Position numbers and translations under genes: made by a program. 64,000 nucleotides of DNA from contig CM066982.1 of assembly GCA_033977485.1 (NCBI GenBank), positions 13,135,218 to 13,199,217 of the forward strand, in the 5' to 3' direction. Each line of letters begins with the position of its first letter. The stretch's first letter is position 1. This document shows, piece after piece, positions 54,901 through 64,000 of this stretch. A model generated the notes under the pieces. It made no database searches. It was not told the origin of the DNA and was given only the letters and a program-made list of their open reading frames with translations. This stretch comes from Hydrangea macrophylla (Eukaryota; Streptophyta; Magnoliopsida; Cornales; Hydrangeaceae).

Positions 54901-55640
54901 ATTTGAAGGTGATGACTTTACTTTAAGTGAGAAATTTCTCATAATAACATGAAAATTTTCTCACCTATAGCATAAGTAATTAATTGTTTTATAAATTTTT
55001 GTTTCATTTTTACAGATTCGATGTTTTGAATACTAGGTACAAGTCCTATTTTTCGTATGTATGCAAATTTCTCACTTTTTGTTTGTGTTTCATTTTAAAA
55101 ACTACTGTCCTACATTTTGTGACAAGCACGAGTAACTTGTAATGACAAGAGTAATCTTTTTCCACAATTATTTTTCTTTGTGAAATTATTTCACTTTTAT
55201 TTCGAAATATATGTTCAAACACAGAGGAATTGGAGAGTAAATTCTCATTAGAATGTGAGATGTACCCAATTTGTTTTCAAATCACACGTAGAGACATTTT
55301 TGTGAGAAATTTCTCACTTTTTTTGCCACTCTTTGTTAGAAATGTTTCACTTTTTTGTTTGTTTTGTTTTCAAAACTATTGCTTGCCCCCTACATTTTTT
55401 GATAGACACCTGTAATTTGTAATGTCAACAGAATCTTTCCCCACAATCGTTTTTTGTGAGTAATTAATCACTTTCCTTCGAAATATATGATCAAACATAG
55501 AAGTTTTGATGAGTAATTTATCATTAGAAGATGAGATGTACTCAATTTCTTTCCAAATCACACAAACATTTTTGTGAAAAATTTCTCACTTCAGTTCTAA
55601 GCGATTGCTAGTTTTTTCAATGAACCAAAAAGAATGAACA
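54901..55640. repeat. Direct duplication of about 278 bp with GAGAAATTTCTC palindromes
   Basis: Two diverged copies, about 55040-55315 and 55318-55595, share TTTCGAAATATATG (about 55199 and 55477), GATGTAC(C/T)CAATTT, CAAATCACAC and ACATTTTTGTGA. GTGAGAAATTTCTCAC, a perfect 16-nt palindrome, is at about 55300, with variants near 54921 and 55577. Loosely similar in style to AGTGAAATTTCACT of 42-49 kb. No gene. Confidence 0.7.
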
Positions 55641-55669
55641 AATAAAAACTATTTGACATTAGCAATTTA

Positions 55670-56162
55670 GGGTTAGATACATTTTACACCCTTATAGTTT
55701 GTTACCTATGTCAGTTTGGTCCCTGTAATTTAGAAAGTGTCACTTTAGTCCCTGTAGTTTCATAAGTGTGTCAAATAAGTACAATAAATCTTTTAGTGAC
55801 GAATAATTTGGTCTAACCAAGTTCCTTGTGGCCGAGTGGTAAGCTTCTTGGGTGTACTACCCAAGAGGTTTTTAGTGTTCAAGTCATGGGGAGCGTGGCC
55901 ACTGGAGTATTCACCCGGCGCCTCCAGGCCTCGGGGGATTAGTCGAGGTGCGCGCAAGCTGGCCCGACACCCCTGATTACCAAAAATAATAATAATAAAA
56001 ATAATTTGGTCACTGAAAATAAAAAATATTTGTCACAAAAAGTTTTGAGGGATTAAAATGACACACTTATAAAACTATAAAGACTAAAATGACACTTTCT
56101 AAACTATAAGGACCAAATTGATACAAAGGTGAAACCAGAAGGGTGTAAAATATAGTTAAGCC
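55670..56162. mobile_element. MULE-like MITE carrying a SINE
   Basis: Inverted ends GGGTTAGATACATTTTACACCC / GGCTTAACTATATTTTACACCC extend inward for about 130 bp (GTCCCTGTAATTTAGAAAGTG pairs with CACTTTCTAAACTATAAGGAC). The flanks AGCAATTTA (55661-55669) and AGCAATTTT (56163-56171) match 8 of 9. A SINE with its own duplication is inserted in the loop, so the original element was about 295 bp. Confidence 0.78.
55814..55999 (+). mobile_element. tRNA-derived SINE, Au-like
   Basis: The body has a pol III A box (TGGCCGAGTGGT, 55829-55840) and B box (GTGTTCAAGTC, 55875-55885), then a tRNA-unrelated part with GGGATTAGTCGAGGTGCGCG and AAGCTGGCCCG, which I recognise as close to the plant Au SINE. 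It ends in an AATAATAAT tail. A perfect 12-bp duplication AATAATTTGGTC (55802-55813 and 56000-56011) shows LINE-mediated insertion. SINEs encode no protein and depend on LINE enzymes. Confidence 0.88.
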
Positions 56163-56324
56163 AGCAATTTTTATGCTTTGGAATTAACTTGGCCATAATT
56201 TTTCAGTGGAGAACGTTTCTAATTACTAGATTTCGACCGCGTGCACGGTAGCTTTTTTTTTCGATTCTATTTTTACATGTTTCACAACATTCAATTTAAA
56301 ACCTAATGTTGATGTTTTTAAAAA

Positions 56325-57514
56325 GGGTAAATTACACGGACCTCCCCTGAGGTTAGGTCAAATTACAAGGACCTCCCTCGTGGTATGCAAAATTACACTG
56401 ACCTCCCTTGAGGTTTGTAGTTGGGTAACACTGACCCCCTTCCGTTACACTGACCTCCCTTGTGGTATGCAAAATTACACTGACCTCCCCTGAGGTTTGA
56501 CAAAATTACACGGACCTCCCCTCTAGTTTGAATAATTGAACTCCGAATTGGGTTTTGGGTTTTCATTGTTTGTTATAATTAGTGGGTATTTGATTCTTGC
56601 AGTTTGGAGATTTTATAGAATAAACATTTGGAGTGCAGTTTTGCTCACCCCAAAATGGCTTATCCAACCATTGGTTAATAAAAAGTCATAGGTCTCACTA
56701 CATTAACCAAAGGAAGAATTGGATGAGCAATAGGTGAACAATTTTGGACAAACATGTTTTGATCAACCAAATTCATTAATTAACAAAAACAATTTTGTAG
56801 TTGGGTGGGTTTTGCACAATTTTGAAAATTGTACCCTTTGTTTTTTTGTAGTTGGGTGGATTTTGCACAATTTTTAAACTATAGAGTGTAAATTGCCAAA
56901 ATTGAGACCACAAGGACCAAATTGTCACAACCCTCAAACTATATGGGTGTAATTTACAATTTGTCCTTTTTTTAAAGATGTTTTCTCGATGTCCATATTG
57001 GTTTATAGCTTGAAGATTTGTTTTTTTCTCAATAGTTGTTTTTGTTAATTAATGAATTTGGTTGATCAAAACATTTTTGCTCACCCCAAAATTGTTCCCC
57101 TATTGCTCATCCAATTCTTCATTTGGTTAATGTAGTGAGACCTATGACTTTTTATTAACCAATGAGAGAGTTGGATAAGCAATTTTGGGGTGAGCAAAAC
57201 TGCACTCCAAATATTTATTATATAAAATCTTCAAACTGCAATAATTAAATAGCCCACTAATTACAACAGACAATGAAAACCCAAAACCCAATTTGGAGTT
57301 CAATTATTCAAACTAGAGGGGAGGTCCGTGTAATTTTGTCAAACCTCAGGGGATGTCAGTGTAATTTTGCATACCACAAGGGAGGTCAGTGTAACGGAAG
57401 GGGGTCAGTGTTACCCAACTATAAACCTCAAAGGAGGTCAGTGTAATTTTGCATACTACGAGGGAGGTCCCTGTAATTTGACCTAACCTCAGGGGAGGTC
57501 CGTGTAATTTACCC
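56325..57514. mobile_element. Foldback element, MULE-like, 1.19 kb
   Basis: Inverted arms of about 470 bp (56325-56793 and about 57043-57514) are highly similar. They start GGGTAAATTACACGGACCTC and contain several ACACTGACCTCCC(T/C)T-AGGTTT sub-repeats. The 9-bp repeat TTTTAAAAA flanks both sides (56316-56324, 57515-57523). Because this word is nearly self-complementary it could also be an extension of the inverted repeat. Inner parts share CACCCCAAAAT and GTCATAGGTCTCACTACATT. No coding. A younger relative of 51167-52209. Confidence 0.78.
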
Positions 57515-57523
57515 TTTTAAAAA

Positions 57524-58473
57524 TTATTATATATAATGTCCAAGGAAGCAAATCTTTATAAAGAAACCTGATGATTTTGATAGACAATTCATGAAAGTAC
57601 ACATACCGATAATATACAACTCCTAAGCAAACATACCGAGAATATGTAATACACAAGTCTGATGAATATCGATTTCCCAAAAGGTGTTCAATTCAAGTCT
57701 AGTATAATTTCAAGATTCATTCCAATGATATTCCAGCCTTTGCACCAAAAGCCCTTGACCTGGGATAAAAAAGACAAACAAAACCGACGTTAATATCGTG
57801 CAAATTCAACATTAATTCTTCATCAAAGGATTGCGAAAAATTATGGTGACCAACAAGAATCGTAGTTGCCAACTACCTATAAAACAAAAAATAAAGAAAA
57901 CCAAAAAATGATCGCATATGATGAGATGAATTAAATATTCATCTTTATCGTAAGTCAGATTACTTATGAAATACTGTACAGATCACAAAAAGTGAGATTA
58001 ATTTAAAATGAATAAGACATCAACAAATACTCTTTAGTTTGAGAAAAATCTGAAATGAGAACTCCACATTTGCTTTAACAGCTGGGAAGATACTTACCTG
58101 AATGTAGCCCAAAGCCACAAACCATAAAAATAATTCCAAATTAACATGCATTAAACTCTTGCAATATGAGAGAGGGGGGGGGGGGGGGGGGGGGGGGAAG
58201 TTATGAGACTTTGGAATTAGAAAACATGCTGACATGTACTAACTTGAAATTCAAGTAGTAAGTTGATATAGGAAAAGAATATGAGAGATGCAATGTGATT
58301 GGCAAAAATAGGATGAGTGTCGTGTTCAAGTTCCAGAAGAAGGCAATATATGTAGCTCACATGTGTCATGTGTGTATATCCTCTCAATTTCGTATATTTT
58401 CTTAAATATTGGTTCAAAACTTATGCTTTGGATAAAGAGGAAGCATAAGAAATTTCATAATAGCTATCCTAAC
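57524..58473. other. Intergenic DNA with a 24-G homopolymer
   Basis: No gene recognised. CATACCGA(T/G)AATAT recurs at about 57603 and 57635. An uninterrupted G24 run at 58174-58197 follows GAGA and would fold as a G-quadruplex. Its length is probably not reliable. Confidence 0.6.
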
Positions 58474-58478
58474 ACATG

Positions 58479-58610
58479 TGTTAGAATATAAGTATTAGTA
58501 TTAAGGGTATTTTTGTAATTTTCTTGAATATATGATTGATATATATATATAAGTGTGGGCTAACCTAATTAGGTTAAGCCTTCTCTTTCTCTCTATTCTC
58601 TCTTTGAACA
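58479..58610 (+). repeat. copia-2 5' LTR
   Basis: 132 bp, unusually short. It contains a (TA)n with ATAAG that may serve as TATA box (about 58537-58552) and CCTAATTAGG, a palindrome, before a CT-rich U5-like end. Confidence 0.92.
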
Positions 58611-58623
58611 TGGTATCAAAGCC
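58611..58623 (+). promoter_or_regulatory. copia-2 primer binding site (tRNA-iMet type)
   Basis: TGGTATCAAAGCC directly abuts the LTR; one mismatch to the initiator tRNA-Met complement. Confidence 0.9.
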
Positions 58624-58679
58624 ACCCGAATAGGCTTCTCGGTGTCGCACACCACCACCACCACCACCATCATCACAGC

Positions 58680-58885
58680 CGCATCACTATTCACGCAGTT
58701 ACTGTTCACGCGAGCACTGTTCACGCAGTTACTATTCACGCAGTTACTGTTCACCGAAAACACTGTTCATCGAAAACACTGTTCATCGAACACTGTTCAC
58801 GCAGTTACTATTCACCGAGCACTGTTCACCGAAAACACTGTTCATCGAACACTGTTCATGCAGTAACTATTCATCGGGCATTGTT
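58680..58885 (+). repeat. CACTGTTCA repeat in the copia-2 leader
   Basis: Fifteen or more copies of (C/T)ACT(G/A)TTCA(C/T) spaced 13-20 bp, linked by CGCAGTTA, CGAGCA or CGAAAACA. They lie in the transcript leader between primer site and gag ATG, where packaging and dimerisation signals would be expected. A 74-codon frame across it is an artefact of the repeat. Confidence 0.82.
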
Positions 58886-59125
58886 CATGATCTGATTTCT
58901 GCACTTTTTTTTGAACTCCAACCGTCCAAGGGATTACATTCGCATACATCAGAACTCGATTAGGCAATTTTGATTGGTGGTTTCTTCGATCGTGTTGTCT
59001 CGGTCCCTTTATGGACCTTATTGGTTAGTTCCGTTTGAGTTTATTGGCGTTGATGTTGCTTCTTGTTCGTTGTTAGTATTTTTCCTTTGTTATTGGGTAT
59101 AAGACTCCTACTGTTTTTGGTTGAT

Positions 59126-61114
59126 ATGGCTGACAAGAAAGGTTTTATTTCTTCGTCCGATGTTGTGAGTATGCAAATTATCACTACTAAGTTGAATGGG
59201 TCCAATTACTTGTTGTGGGCTCAAGCTATGAAAGTCGCCTTAGGGGCTAGGAAGAAGTTGAAATATATTGAGTCTGTTGCTCCGACTAAGGATAGTAAGG
59301 ATTATGAAGATTGGGTGTCTGAGAATTATGTGGTTATGTCCTGGTTGTGGAATAGTATGGAACCTACTGTGTGTTCAAGTGTCATGTTCTTGTCCTCAGC
59401 CAAAGAGATTTGGGAGTCTGTTCATGAGACGTTTTCTATGGAAAAGAATGTTTCTCGCGTTTATGAGGTATATCAAAATTTGTTTCTGCTTCAACAGGGT
59501 GATAAGCCGGTTAGTGAATACTACAGTACATTTAAGGGACTCATGGATGAGTTGAATCAGTATCATCCTATCACTAATGATGTTGACGTTATCAAGAAGC
59601 AACGAGAGGAATTTTATGTCTCCAAGTTCTTATCTGGTTTACATTCGAATCTTCAGTCTGTTAAGTCACAGATTTTGGCCGGTGATGGTAGTATTCCATC
59701 CTTGAGCAATGTGTATTCTCGTGTGCTCCGTGTTACTACAGAGTCCTCCTCCATCTCTTCTGAGCCTGTTGGGAAAGAAAATTCTGCACTTCTTACATCT
59801 ACGGGATATAGAGGGGCCTTTCGTGGTCGTGGCAATTTTTCTGGTAATAATCGCGGTCGCAGTGGTCGTGGCTTTGGCAATTCCCCTCCTATGTTTAATG
59901 GTAATCGAGGACGAGGAGGTCCTCCGGGACGTGGTCGTGGTTTTGGTCGAGGCCGTGGTTCTCTTTATTGCACACACTGCGGGGGTGACAATCATACTGT
60001 GGATAGGTGTTATGATATCTATGGTAAGCCGTGGGAGACCTCACCTAATCCAGCCCTGTACTCTTCTGACACTGCTTCTGGGTCTCAACAGGAAGTTAGT
60101 ACTCCTCCACCTGCCGTAGCATCTTCAAATGAGTCTATCACTCTCTCCCGCGATGAATACAATGCCTTAATCCAACAGCAACAGCAGCAATCCTTGTCTA
60201 GTACTGCTGGTTTTGCACAGTCAGGTAATATTGCGTGTTTTTCTTCATCTGCTCCTTTACCATGGGTCATCGACTCAGGGGCTTCGGCACATATGACTGG
60301 TAAGTCCAATGTATTTACACAATTGCTTAGTCCACCCACACAGCCTTCTGTTGTTTTAGCTGATGGACGATCTTGTCCTATTATTGGTCATGGTCCTGTT
60401 TCTCCCACCTTATCTCTTTCATTGTCATCTGTAAATTATATTCCTCAATTTCCCTTTAGTCTCCTATCGGTCAGTCAACTTACTAAATCTTTAAATTGTT
60501 CTGTAACATTTTATCCCTCTCATTGTGTTTTTCAGGACCTCAGCTCGAAGAAGATGATTGGTGGAGGTCGTGAGCGAGATGGTCTTTATTACCTGGAACA
60601 ACATTCAATAGCGAATAAATCGACGGCTTTACATACAAATGTTTCACCACATCAATGGCACTGCCGTCTGGGTCATCCTTCACTACAGTCCTTGCAGTTA
60701 GTTTTTCCGTCCTTTAAGTCTATGTCTAGTTTAGAGTGTGAGGCTTGCCAGTTAGGTAAGCATCATAGGGTGTCTTTTCCTTTACGTAAAAATAATCGTC
60801 GGGCCACTCCTTTTGAGTTGGTTCATTTCGACGTTTGGGGTCCGTCTAGACATAAGAGTCTATTAGGTTTTTCTTATTTTGTGTCTTTTGTGGATGATTG
60901 TTCCAGGATGACATGGTTATTTTTAATGAAAGAACGTTCAGATATTTCTTCAATTTTTCAATTATTTTGTAAAGAGATTATGACTCAGTTTGGTTGCACT
61001 ATTCGTATTTTACAATCTGATAATGCTTTGGAATATGTTAAAGGACCTCTTCAGTCCTATTGTGATTCTCAGGGGATAATTCATCAATCCTCTTGTGGTT
61101 ATACTCCACAATAG
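59126..61114 (+). pseudogene. gag-pol: copia-2 gag, protease and integrase (to stop)
   Basis: The ATG at 59126 is the first in-frame Met (MADKKGFISSSDVV). Gag follows (KLNGSNYLLWAQAMKVAL, IWESVHETFS, VSEYYSTFKGLMDELNQY), then a Gly/Arg-rich RNA-binding stretch and a CCHC knuckle CTHCGGDNHTVDRC. Protease has WVIDSGASAHMTG. Integrase shows the zinc part HCRLGHPS...CEACQLGKHHRVSF, catalytic D in VHFDVWGPS and D in ILQSDNALEY. A TAG at 61112-61114 replaces the Gln of YTPQxNGVAERKN, so the third catalytic residue, Glu, lies after the stop. The change is probably CAG to TAG. Otherwise intact. Confidence 0.92.
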
Positions 61115-62593
61115 AATGGGGTAGCTGAACGAAAAAATAGACACCTTCTTGAGGTTGCCCGAACAATTATGTTGCACATGCATGTTCCTAAACAATTTTG
61201 GGGGGATGCTATACTCACTGCCTGTTATCTTATTAATCGAATGCCTTCATCTGTTCTTAGTGGTGGCATTCCTCATTCTGTTCTCTATCCAGATAGATCA
61301 TTGTTTGCCTTACCACCACGTGTGTTTGGTTGTGTTGCATTTGTTCATGTTCTTACTCCTGGTCATGATAAATTGGATCCTCGGGCCACCAAATGTATAT
61401 TTGTGGGATATTCACGCACTCAAAAAGGTTATAAATGCTGGAATCCTCAGAGTCGTCGTTATGTGATTAGTGCAGATGTCACCTTCTTTGAAGGTACATC
61501 ATTTTTTTCATCCTCCGGTGCATCCTTAGATGTTGATGTTCTTGCTCCATCGTCCACTATTCCCTTACCCATTCCTCCTAGTTCTCCTCCCTTGCAGGTG
61601 TATCGTCGTCGTGACAAGCCATCCAGTATTCATGACCCGCCAGCTCCACCTCCATCTTCATCCACTTCGGCTGAGGTTCCTCAATCTCATGATCTACCCA
61701 TTGCTCTTCGAAAAGGTACTCGTTCTTGCACTCACCATCCTATTGATCAGGTTGTTTCATATTCTCATTTATCGTCTTCATTGCGCTCTTTTGTTAGTGC
61801 TTTATCTTCAGTCTCTGTTCCTCAGTCTCATACTCAGGCATTGGTTTCTCCGGGTTGGAAGAGTGCTATGGATGATGAGATGTTGGCGTTGTCCAAAAAT
61901 GGTACGTGGGAGTTAACTGATCTTCCTTCTGGGAAACATGTTGTAGGTTGTCGTTGGGTTTATGTGGTTAAGTATCATCCGGATGGTACTGTCGAACGGT
62001 TGAAAGCTCGTTTGGTGGCTAAAGGGTACACTCAGACTTTTGGTGTGGATTACTTTGAAACCTTTTCCCCTGTAGCTCGTCTCAATTCTGTTCGCATTTT
62101 ATTGTCTGTTGCTGTTACTAAGGGATGGCCTCTACATCAACTTGACATAAAGAATGCCTTTCTTCATGGTGACCTACAAGAGGAAGTGTATATGGAGCAA
62201 CCTCCTGGGTATGTTGCTCAGGGGGAGTCACATAAAGTATGTAGGTTGAAGAAAGCTATTTATGGCCTTAAACAGTCTCCAAGGGCCTGGTTTGACAATT
62301 TTAGCCAAGTAGCTAGTTCATATGGGTTGAGAAGAACTAGTTCTGATCATTCAGTTTTTGTGAGACACTGTGAGAAAGGTACGATAGTTCTAGCAGTTTA
62401 TGTGGATGATATAGTGATTACCGGCAGTGACAGTGAAGGTATACAGTTATTGAAATCTCATTTAAGTAAGCATTTTCATATGAAGGATTTGGGGCTACTA
62501 CGTTATTTTTTGGGTATTGAGGTAGCAAGGTCTAAGGAAGGAATTTTCTTATCTCAAAGAAAGTATGTCCTTGACCTTCTAGATGAAACATGA
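61115..62593 (+). pseudogene. pol: copia-2 integrase C-terminus and reverse transcriptase
   Basis: In frame after the TAG: NGVAERKNRHLLEVARTIML carries the integrase Glu, then VFGCVAFVHV and CIFVGYSRTQKGYKCW. After a Pro/Ser-rich linker, RT begins at WKSAMDDEMLAL, with WVYVVKYHPDGTVERLKARL, LDIKNAFLHGDLQEEVYM (first Asp) and the catalytic box AVYVDDIVITGSD intact. It ends at TGA 62591-62593, where the family has Gly in DLLDETGM, so one base change. No frameshifts. Confidence 0.92.
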
Positions 62594-63355
62594 TTGATGG
62601 GTTCAAAACCTGTCGACACTCCAATGGACTCAAATATTAAGTTTAGTAAAGATGATGGAGAAGACTTCAATGATGTTGGAAGGTATAGAAGACTTGTGGG
62701 TAAGTTGATTTATTTAACCGTAACTCGACCTGATATCACCTTCTCTGTTGGAGTTGTTAGTCAGTTTATGCAGAGTCCCAAGTTATCACATTGGGAGGCA
62801 GTGTGTCGTATATTGAGGTATTTAAAAGGTGCCCCTGGTAAAGGCTTAGTGTTGAAGCCTTCAGATAATTTGGAGATAGTTGGTTTCTCAGATGCCAGTT
62901 GGGCAGGAGACAGTCTTGATAGACGTTCAGTATCAGGGTTTTGTGTGTTCGTTGGTGGAAATTTCGTCAGTTGGAAGAGCAAAAAGCAAAATGTAGTTGC
63001 AAGATCAAGTGCAGAGGCTGAGTATAGAGCTATAGCTCATACTGCGTGTGAGTTGTTATGGGTGAAGACTATTCTGCAGGAGATGGGATTTCCAAGTAGT
63101 AAACCTATGAAGATGTATTGTGATAATCAAGCAGCTATGTACATTGCAAGTAATCCAGTGTTTCATGAGAGGACCAAACATATTGAAGTTGATTGTCATT
63201 TTATCAGAGATATGGTTATGAGAAAGGAAATTGTTACTTCTTCTGTTAGGTCTAGTGAGCAACTAGGAGATATTCTTACCAAGGCTCTAAATAGAGGATC
63301 GTTCTATAATCTTTGTAACAAGCTGGGCATGATAGATATCTATGCTCCAGCTTGA
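62594..63355 (+). pseudogene. pol: copia-2 RT end and RNase H
   Basis: In frame after the TGA: KPVDTPMDSNIKFSKDDGED, YRRLVGKLIYLTVTRPDI and VSQFMQSPKLSHWEAV are the RT/RNase H junction motifs of copia. RNase H has GFSDASWAGD, RSSAEAEYRAIAHTACELLW and YCDNQAAMYI with the catalytic Asp/Glu/Asp, and TKHIEVDCHFIRD. The natural stop TGA at 63353-63355 overlaps the start of the polypurine tract region. Confidence 0.92.
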
Positions 63356-63362
63356 GGGGGAG
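63354..63362 (+). promoter_or_regulatory. copia-2 polypurine tract
   Basis: GAGGGGGAG immediately before the 3' LTR. Confidence 0.88.
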
Positions 63363-63498
63363 TGTTAGAATATAAGTATTAGTATTAAGGGTATTTTTGT
63401 AATTTTCTTGAATATATGATTGATATATATATATATATAAGTGTGGGCTAACCTAATTAGGTTAAGCCTTCTCTTTCTCTCTATTCTCTCTTTGAACA
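63363..63498 (+). repeat. copia-2 3' LTR
   Basis: 136 bp; identical to the 5' LTR except for two additional TA units. Confidence 0.93.
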
Positions 63499-63503
63499 AC
63501 ATG

Positions 63504-64000
63504 AATAGGATGCAGATTTCGGAATTTAGTATTAATAATACAATCACCCCACAGTGCCACTCAGGATAGAGATATAGTGTGTTTGTAAAAAGTGTCACCC
63601 AAATATTACTCTTAATAATATCCAAATAGAAATAGCACTTAAGGACATGCTAATCAAATTACAAGATACATACAAGTTTCTTTATACAAGCAAATAAATC
63701 TGAAAATCAAGTGGGAGTGGAAAAATAAATGTTGTAGTGCATTCTTTTGGATAACATGTAAAGATGATATCTTTACCAAAAAAAAAATGTAAAGATGATA
63801 TCTTTGTATTATACCAACAAAATGATATGAAGAGAAATATAAAAACAAGTAGTAGTAAAATCAAGTATACTGATTAAAAAAACATGCAATTCTGGAACTA
63901 TGTAACAAAATAACTTTTAACTACAAATTGCGTCACATTGGTGATGAAAGAGAGAGAGAGAAATAAAGAGAACCCACAAAATACTCCAAGTAAATAATTG
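63504..64000. other. Intergenic DNA
   Basis: No gene. ATGTAAAGATGATATCTTT is duplicated in tandem (about 63757 and 63788) around a run of A. A (GA)n run lies at about 63949-63960. Confidence 0.55.

Larger units (their letters stand above)
58479..63498 (+). mobile_element. copia-2: young full-length Ty1/copia element with tiny LTRs
   Basis: 5020 bp flanked by a perfect duplication ACATG (58474-58478, 63499-63503). The LTRs are 132 and 136 bp (TGTTAGAATATAAG...TTTGAACA) and differ only by a (TA)2 length change, with no substitutions seen, so the insertion is very recent. One gag-pol frame runs from 59126 to 63355 with only two premature stops and no frameshift. Short LTRs suit the Ale/Retrofit-type lineages, but I do not assign a clade. 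It has a primer site for tRNA-iMet directly after the LTR. Confidence 0.95.

Noticed and set aside
55829..55885. tRNA gene suggested by A and B boxes
   Set aside because: No cloverleaf could be formed, and a SINE tail and 12-bp duplication are present.
58642..58866. 74-codon frame with repeated FTQLLFT
   Set aside because: Translation of the CACTGTTCA leader repeat; the real gag start is the ATG at 59126.

Overview
This window looks like repeat-rich intergenic DNA from a flowering plant, most likely a eudicot. It is AT-rich, carries plant-type Ty3/gypsy and Ty1/copia retrotransposons primed by initiator tRNA-Met, a tRNA-derived SINE resembling the plant Au family, plant hAT and CACTA relics, and a broken plant leucine-rich-repeat receptor gene. 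I see no intact host gene. Species cannot be read from the sequence. || Layout. 1-2619: simple repeats, internal duplications and a decayed hAT transposase N-terminus (337-728, minus). 2625-14096: full-length Ty3/gypsy element on the minus strand (gypsy-1, 3.1-kb LTRs, perfect TSD AGGAT, Tekay/Del-like chromovirus). 14244-19800: full-length Ty1/copia element (copia-1, Tnt1-like) on the plus strand. 19806-25790: AT-rich DNA with a MITE-like hairpin, a GCGACGAAA palindrome array with CACTA-like ends and a CACTA protein relic. 25791-39140: one LRR receptor pseudogene on the minus strand split into three pieces by a solo LTR (26169-29136, TSD ATTTG) and a full gypsy element (gypsy-2, 29338-38455, TSD GAGAT). 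39141-42089: minisatellite and a second GCGACGAAA array ending in a CACTA terminus. 42090-49542: a complex of inverted and direct repeats split by a second solo LTR (43215-45690, TSD CACTA), followed by a foldback transposon (47514-49533) with a perfect 9-bp TSD. 49543-57523: a cluster of non-autonomous DNA transposons, most with 9-10-bp target duplications of the Mutator (MULE) type, one holding a SINE. 58479-63498: a very young Ty1/copia element (copia-2) with LTRs of only about 134 bp and two premature stops. || How it fits together. Each retroelement has the parts it needs (LTR, tRNA-Met primer site, gag, protease, integrase, RT, RNase H, polypurine tract), but every pol frame is broken, so none appears autonomous now. 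By eye, LTR pairs differ by 0 substitutions (copia-2), about 0.9% (gypsy-1), about 1.7% (gypsy-2) and about 2% (copia-1), which gives an order of arrival. The least explained material is the 42-57.5 kb stretch: nested hairpins, a recurring 14-nt palindrome AGTGAAATTTCACT, asymmetric 32-bp arrays in the loop of a 2-kb foldback, and several element families sharing 9-10-bp duplications. A second unexplained pattern is that the two solo LTRs are homologous but carry unrelated, internally palindromic tandem repeats at equivalent positions.
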